This document shows, in pieces, positions 32,449 to 35,707 of a stretch of DNA of 35,707 nt; positions within the stretch are counted from its first letter, which is position 1; the number at the start of each line of letters is the position of its first letter. The stretch is from Erysipelotrichaceae bacterium RD49 (GTDB taxonomy: Bacteria; Bacillota_I; Bacilli_A; Erysipelotrichales; Erysipelotrichaceae). The stretch lies in contig JADGIS010000006.1 in the NCBI GenBank assembly GCA_015233825.1, forward strand, positions 1 through 35,707. The letters run 5' to 3'. The notes under the pieces were generated by a model, which saw only the letters and a program-made list of their open reading frames with translations, had not been told where the DNA came from and did no database searches. Made by a program: the position numbers and the translations under genes.

Positions 32449-33912
32449 TTAGTGCAGACCAGCGGCTTCTTTTTCATCCTCACGTTTGCGGATCGCAGGC
32501 ATGATCAAGCCTAAAGCCAGTAAGAAGAATGGCATGACAATATTGAGCGCGGTACGCAATGTATCCCCAGCGACATAAACACCGAGGATGCAGCAGGCTG
32601 CGGTAACAAAGAAGCACCAGCCGCCAAAGAACATACCCAGTTTTGAATTCTTGACGAAAACGTAGTCGCTGTGGAATTTGCTTCCCGCTTTGCGCAGCAT
32701 GATGTAAGCAAAGAATACCCATAAGTAACGCATTGGCATGCAAACAGAATTCAGTCGCGTCAGCCAGGTGATGATATCGGCTGCCGAAGTTCCTAATAAC
32801 TGGATAGCAATAATCGATCCGGACAGAATACCAACGAGGATAATCCCATTGATGTAGGCACCATTTTTATTCTGCTTGAGCAGACCTTTTGGAACGAACT
32901 GTCTTGCCGATTCGTCATCGAGCAGCATACGCAGCGGGGCGTCGATCGACAGAACCAAAGTCGAGAACTGGCCGATCGCGTTGCAGGCGCCGTAAACGAT
33001 AACGAAGAAGTTTCCAAGATGATAGTATTCACCCAGTTTCTGGAAGCATTCATAGGCACCGTTGGCAATAAACATATCGCGAGCGTCACCTGTAATTTCA
33101 GCAGCAGGAATCATCATGCCCATCGCAATGGTACCCAGGATTGCACAGACCATGACCATGATCGCCAAAGCAATCATGCCCTTCGGGAAATCTTTTCCTG
33201 GATCTTTTACCTTATTAACATACGGCGAGATCTTTTCACAGCCGCCGACCGCAAAGACCAGAATCGATAAGCTGGTAAAGTATTGAACATTAAACTGCGG
33301 AATTAAATGTTCCCAGCTCCAGTCCAGTGGGACATAGGTAGCCGATGGATTAATCAATGGCGCTGCAAACATCATGACAATGTAAAGCAGTGACATGACA
33401 AACATCGAGCTTCCGGCAAGAGAAGTCAAAGCCTTCAGCGGATTCAAGCCTTTCGAAGCAACCCACAAGAAGAAGACAAAGACAATCCCCGTTGCCAACT
33501 GTACCTGCCAGGACGGCAGGGAGTCATACCATTCGTTTTTCAAGCACATCCAGGCCAAAGCCTTCAGGCCGCCGCTTCCTTTCGAAGCGATATAAGGGAT
33601 GTGTACAACCCAATAGGTATATCCGGCATAATAAGCCAGTTTCGGGTTCGTAGTTTCGAGAACCCAGCTGGTAACACCACCGCCTGCATGTTTAAATGCA
33701 GAACCCAGTTCACCAACCATTAAAGAATATGGTACGAAATACAGGACAAACATCATGACCCAAGAGAAGATGACCTGTGTACCATTGAAATAACCAAAAC
33801 CATTTACAACGTTGCCAAAGCCCCAAACAGTGGAGAACGCCATAAACGCAAGGGTAATCCAGCTGATCTTTTTGGTATCCGATACAGTGGACGTACCTTT
33901 ATTGGAAGACAT
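32449..33912 (-). CDS. APC-superfamily amino-acid transporter
   Basis: 487 residues with about 12 hydrophobic helices. Seen: KKISWITLAFMAFSTVWGFGNVVNGFGYFNG at the first helix, where APC transporters unwind to bind the amino group, the GELGSAFKHAGGGVTSWV motif after helix 2, and VFAVGGCEKISPYVNKVKDPGKDFPKG. The form resembles the YjeM or glutamate:GABA-antiporter branch; substrate unknown. Start at 33912 (MSSNKGT) chosen for AAAGGAG upstream; a GTG 6 codons earlier overlaps that box. Weak -35, clear -10 (GATAAT at 33937-33942) and an adjacent perfect palindrome suggest regulated transcription. Single-gene unit closed by the shared terminator. Confidence 0.92.
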   Translation of the reverse strand: MSSNKGTSTVSDTKKISWITLAFMAFSTVWGFGNVVNGFGYFNGTQVIFSWVMMFVLYFVPYSLMVGELGSAFKHAGGGVTSWVLETTNPKLAYYAGYTYWVVHIPYIASKGSGGLKALAWMCLKNEWYDSLPSWQVQLATGIVFVFFLWVASKGLNPLKALTSLAGSSMFVMSLLYIVMMFAAPLINPSATYVPLDWSWEHLIPQFNVQYFTSLSILVFAVGGCEKISPYVNKVKDPGKDFPKGMIALAIMVMVCAILGTIAMGMMIPAAEITGDARDMFIANGAYECFQKLGEYYHLGNFFVIVYGACNAIGQFSTLVLSIDAPLRMLLDDESARQFVPKGLLKQNKNGAYINGIILVGILSGSIIAIQLLGTSAADIITWLTRLNSVCMPMRYLWVFFAYIMLRKAGSKFHSDYVFVKNSKLGMFFGGWCFFVTAACCILGVYVAGDTLRTALNIVMPFFLLALGLIMPAIRKREDEKEAAGLH

Positions 33913-33936
33913 AAAAAACACTCCTTTCACTCGGTC

Positions 33937-33960
33937 ATTATCCCATAAATTTCGAAATTT
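33937..33960 (-). promoter_or_regulatory. Transporter -10 box with adjacent 14-bp palindromic operator candidate
   Basis: On the minus strand GATAAT (33937-33942) lies 25 bases from the start codon. Immediately upstream, within the spacer, is the perfect palindrome AAATTTCGAAATTT (33947-33960). Its placement over the promoter core is that of a repressor site. The -35 is poor (ATCGCA or TATCGC). Confidence 0.55.
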
Positions 33961-34048
33961 GCGATAATTATTTCATATTTTGCATGACGGTTTCATTTTC
34001 ACATTGTCTGCTTACAATTAGTTCCAATCTTTTTTAGATGTTCCTTCC

Positions 34049-34083
34049 CATTCTCTTGAAAAATTTTCAAGAGAATGGTTTTT
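34049..34083 (+). terminator. Orphan terminator-like stem-loop
   Basis: CATTCTCTTGAAAA (34049-34062) pairs perfectly with TTTTCAAGAGAATG (34064-34077) and is followed by GTTTTT on the plus strand. No gene lies upstream on that strand, so either a small plus-strand RNA ends here or it acts in the transporter leader on the other strand. Confidence 0.6.
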
Positions 34084-34561
34084 AAAAATACCGGATCCAA
34101 TCAAAATCTTCTGATTTCTGTGGGATTTAAAGAAAATTTGCAATAATTTAAACTTTTTAGTTCATTAATGTTTTCTTAACAGGAGGTTAATTGTATCTTA
34201 TATGTTTCTTCAGATATCGCTTTCATCCTTCTTCCTTTCCCTCTTACCAGCAATTCTCACATTATTTTGTTCATAGTTGCTGAACACCAGACCCTCTCCT
34301 CTTGACGGGTCCCCCCTGCCGTCTGTCCAGTCTAAAAAGAACGCGGACTCGTCTACCTTTTTGGAGTGCCTGTCTGGAATGCAGTAGAATTCTTTCATTT
34401 CTTTGATTTAGCAACATTTGTCTAATGCACTCGCAAATCAATGCCGCAATACGAGTACAATATTCAGTGCTAAAAAGAGATGATATAGCTTAAACAGACA
34501 TCCGTGAAGAAACACCCCCCATTTTTCTTTGGGAATGTCTTCCGATTGGATAAGGAGTTTT

Positions 34562-35563
34562 ATGAAAAATTCAAATTCTAAGGGACATACCCAGCCCATT
34601 CCTGCTCAAAAGCCCGACAGCCTCTACAAGCCTGTTCGAAAAGCGGTTTTTACGTCTCGATCGGCATTTCAATCTGGTTTTGTACTTTTCGAAACAGCGA
34701 TTATGGCTGCCTTTTTATTCAGCGGCTGCCAAAGTTCGAATGGATTAAGGCCAGCAGACCGTCTCGAGTCCGCAGCCGCCTCCTCTCGTTCTTCAGCGGT
34801 CTTGCAGACTGCGCCAGAAGGATCTGACCCCACTAGCGAAGCTTTACAAGCCCAGATTGCTGCCATGGAGCAAGCTGCGGCGGATACGGTTGTAGATGTT
34901 TCCTTGCTCAATCCGGATCAGATTCGCGCTGCTTTCCACAGTCTTGAACTGAGCGAAGAACAGCTGCTGGCTTATGGGGACAGTGTCTATGCGTCTAATC
35001 AAAGCTTCATTGCTCCAGACCAATTGCGATTGGTCCGCCTCCTCTACCACAATTTTGATCATCGAACGTGCGTAGGAGAGATGATTGTCAATGAAAAGAT
35101 CAGTACAGATATTGAGGAGATCTTCTGGGAGCTGTATTCCGATGGCTATCCCATTGATCATATCCGAATTCCAGTTGAATATGGCCAGGATGATAATGCC
35201 ATCATGGAAGCCGATATTACCCGCGCCCAAGCTTTTACAACTGATGAGAATGGCCAATACCAGGAACATGAGCACTCCCTGGGCCTGGCTGTAGATCTTA
35301 ACTCGTTTTACAATCCGCAGGTCATTGTCGAAAACGATCAGATCACGGTTCTGCCACCGACTGCTGCTGACTATGTGGATCGAGAGAATAAGCGGCCGTA
35401 CATGATGGATGAAAATGATCTGGCTGTCCAAGTTTTCAATAAGCATGGCTTTACCTGGGGTGGAGTTTGGCAAGAGCGCAATGACTACCAGCATTTTGAA
35501 AAAGGATTCGATCATGAAACCGGCCATATCGATCCGAATCTTCACTATGGAACTGACGAATAG
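34562..35563 (+). CDS. M15-family peptidase, probable cell-wall D,D-carboxypeptidase lipoprotein
   Basis: 333 residues. Start at 34562 chosen for AAGGAG 5 bases upstream. Seen: a hydrophobic segment (about 38-54) ending FSGC with Cys56, a plausible lipobox after an unusually long N-terminus; an Ala/Ser/Glu-rich linker (57-110); then a catalytic domain with His238-x6-Asp245 in EHSLGLAVDLN and His311 in DYQHFE, the zinc ligands and base region of LAS/M15 metallopeptidases (M15_4 or VanY-like). Also seen: GFTWGGVW. Such enzymes trim D-Ala from muropeptide stems or cut cross-links. The domain normally has a DNTSAF-like strand; here it reads DITRAQAF. Single gene with a strong terminator. Confidence 0.9.
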   Translation: MKNSNSKGHTQPIPAQKPDSLYKPVRKAVFTSRSAFQSGFVLFETAIMAAFLFSGCQSSNGLRPADRLESAAASSRSSAVLQTAPEGSDPTSEALQAQIAAMEQAAADTVVDVSLLNPDQIRAAFHSLELSEEQLLAYGDSVYASNQSFIAPDQLRLVRLLYHNFDHRTCVGEMIVNEKISTDIEEIFWELYSDGYPIDHIRIPVEYGQDDNAIMEADITRAQAFTTDENGQYQEHEHSLGLAVDLNSFYNPQVIVENDQITVLPPTAADYVDRENKRPYMMDENDLAVQVFNKHGFTWGGVWQERNDYQHFEKGFDHETGHIDPNLHYGTDE

Positions 35564-35590
35564 CCGGGAGCTGATGTTTTCGACCAGATC

Positions 35591-35618
35591 AAAATCCCCG
35601 GACGGTCCGGGGATTTTT
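35591..35618 (+). terminator. Terminator of the M15 peptidase gene
   Basis: AATCCCCGGA pairs with TCCGGGGATT around a three-base loop, a GC-rich stem of 9-10 bp followed by five Ts. It begins 28 bases after the stop codon. Confidence 0.93.
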
Positions 35619-35688
35619 CAGATTTTAGGACATGGAGCGGGAATCCTCGGCCATTCAATGACCGAGATGAAAGCGACTGGTGCATAAA

Positions 35689-35707
35689 CTGTCTCTTATA
35701 CACATCT
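35689..35707 (+). other. Tn5 mosaic end / Nextera adapter sequence at the contig end
   Basis: The last 19 bases are CTGTCTCTTATACACATCT, identical to the Tn5 hyperactive mosaic end used in Nextera libraries. It is exactly at the edge, as expected for untrimmed adapter. It is not genomic. Bases just before it (35619-35688) contain no gene. Confidence 0.97.

Larger units (their letters stand above)
33913..34561. other. Divergent intergenic region between transporter and M15 peptidase
   Basis: 649 A/T-rich bases. It holds the transporter promoter and palindrome, a 14-bp perfect stem-loop (34049-34077), and near the right end TACAAT (34456-34461), a possible -10 for the peptidase gene. A 62-codon minus-strand frame at 34210-34398 has no ribosome binding site and is not called. 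No other signal seen. Confidence 0.5.

Noticed and set aside
34210-34398. A 62-codon minus-strand frame in the transporter-peptidase gap
   Set aside because: No ribosome binding site, no promoter and no family match; polar, low-information sequence.
1-35707. CRISPR array, tRNA or rRNA genes, prophage or toxin-antitoxin loci
   Set aside because: No regularly spaced repeats, no cloverleaf candidates or rRNA cores, and no phage or toxin-antitoxin gene seen on either strand.

Overview
The window is a single contig piece from a low-to-mid GC Gram-positive bacterium. It is most likely a gut-associated Firmicute of the Erysipelotrichia or a neighbouring lineage. This rests on the gene order of the ribosomal cluster with an ECF transporter module downstream, strong AGGAGG ribosome binding sites, zinc-type S14, zinc-LID adenylate kinase, no recognisable rpmD between rplO and rpsE, and a short-chain dehydrogenase resembling clostridial bile-acid 12-alpha-hydroxysteroid dehydrogenase. 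The taxonomic call is inference. The last 19 bases (35689-35707) are the Tn5/Nextera mosaic-end adapter, so the right edge is a library artefact and not genome.

Layout. 1-106: 5' end of a probable IS transposase, cut by the window edge. 269-1069: the bile-acid-dehydrogenase-like SDR (minus). 1618-5155: a heterodimeric ABC exporter pair (plus), followed by a terminator. 5626-6294: an OmpR-type response regulator with no adjacent kinase, no Shine-Dalgarno and a -10-like box placed as for a leaderless mRNA. 6444-28738 is almost entirely minus strand and holds the ribosomal super-cluster. Read in the direction of transcription it is rpsJ-rplC-rplD-rplW-rplB-rpsS-rplV-rpsC-rplP-rpmC-rpsQ-rplN-rplX-rplE-rpsN-rpsH-rplF-rplR-rpsE-rplO-secY, terminator, a 1.2-kb stretch without an intact gene, adk, then a new promoter with a long structured leader, rpmJ-rpsM-rpsK-rpoA-rplQ, terminator. 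After that come a trmR-like methyltransferase with two small acidic membrane-anchored proteins, a nitroreductase, ecfA1-ecfA2-ecfT-truA, and rplM-rpsI from their own promoter. infA, map and rpmD are absent from their usual places.

29472-31414: an M18 aminopeptidase coupled to a four-helix membrane protein of unknown function (minus). 31703-32314: a divergent TetR-type regulator. 32449-33912: an APC-family amino-acid transporter (minus) with a perfect palindrome just upstream of its -10 box. 34562-35563: an M15-type lipoprotein peptidase (plus) with a strong terminator.

How it fits together. The core of the window makes ribosomes, RNA polymerase alpha, the SecY channel and the shared ECF vitamin-transporter energising module. 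The flanks carry accessory functions: steroid/bile-acid oxidoreduction, drug or peptide export, sensing, peptide/amino-acid use and cell-wall trimming. Nothing here is a clear defence system, CRISPR array or prophage. The best leads are the candidate 12-alpha-HSDH beside an IS, the emptied secY-adk junction with missing genes, the structured ribosomal leaders (including an inverted repeat bracketing the rpmJ promoter), the Arg/Gly-rich tail on S3, and the small acidic membrane proteins behind trmR.
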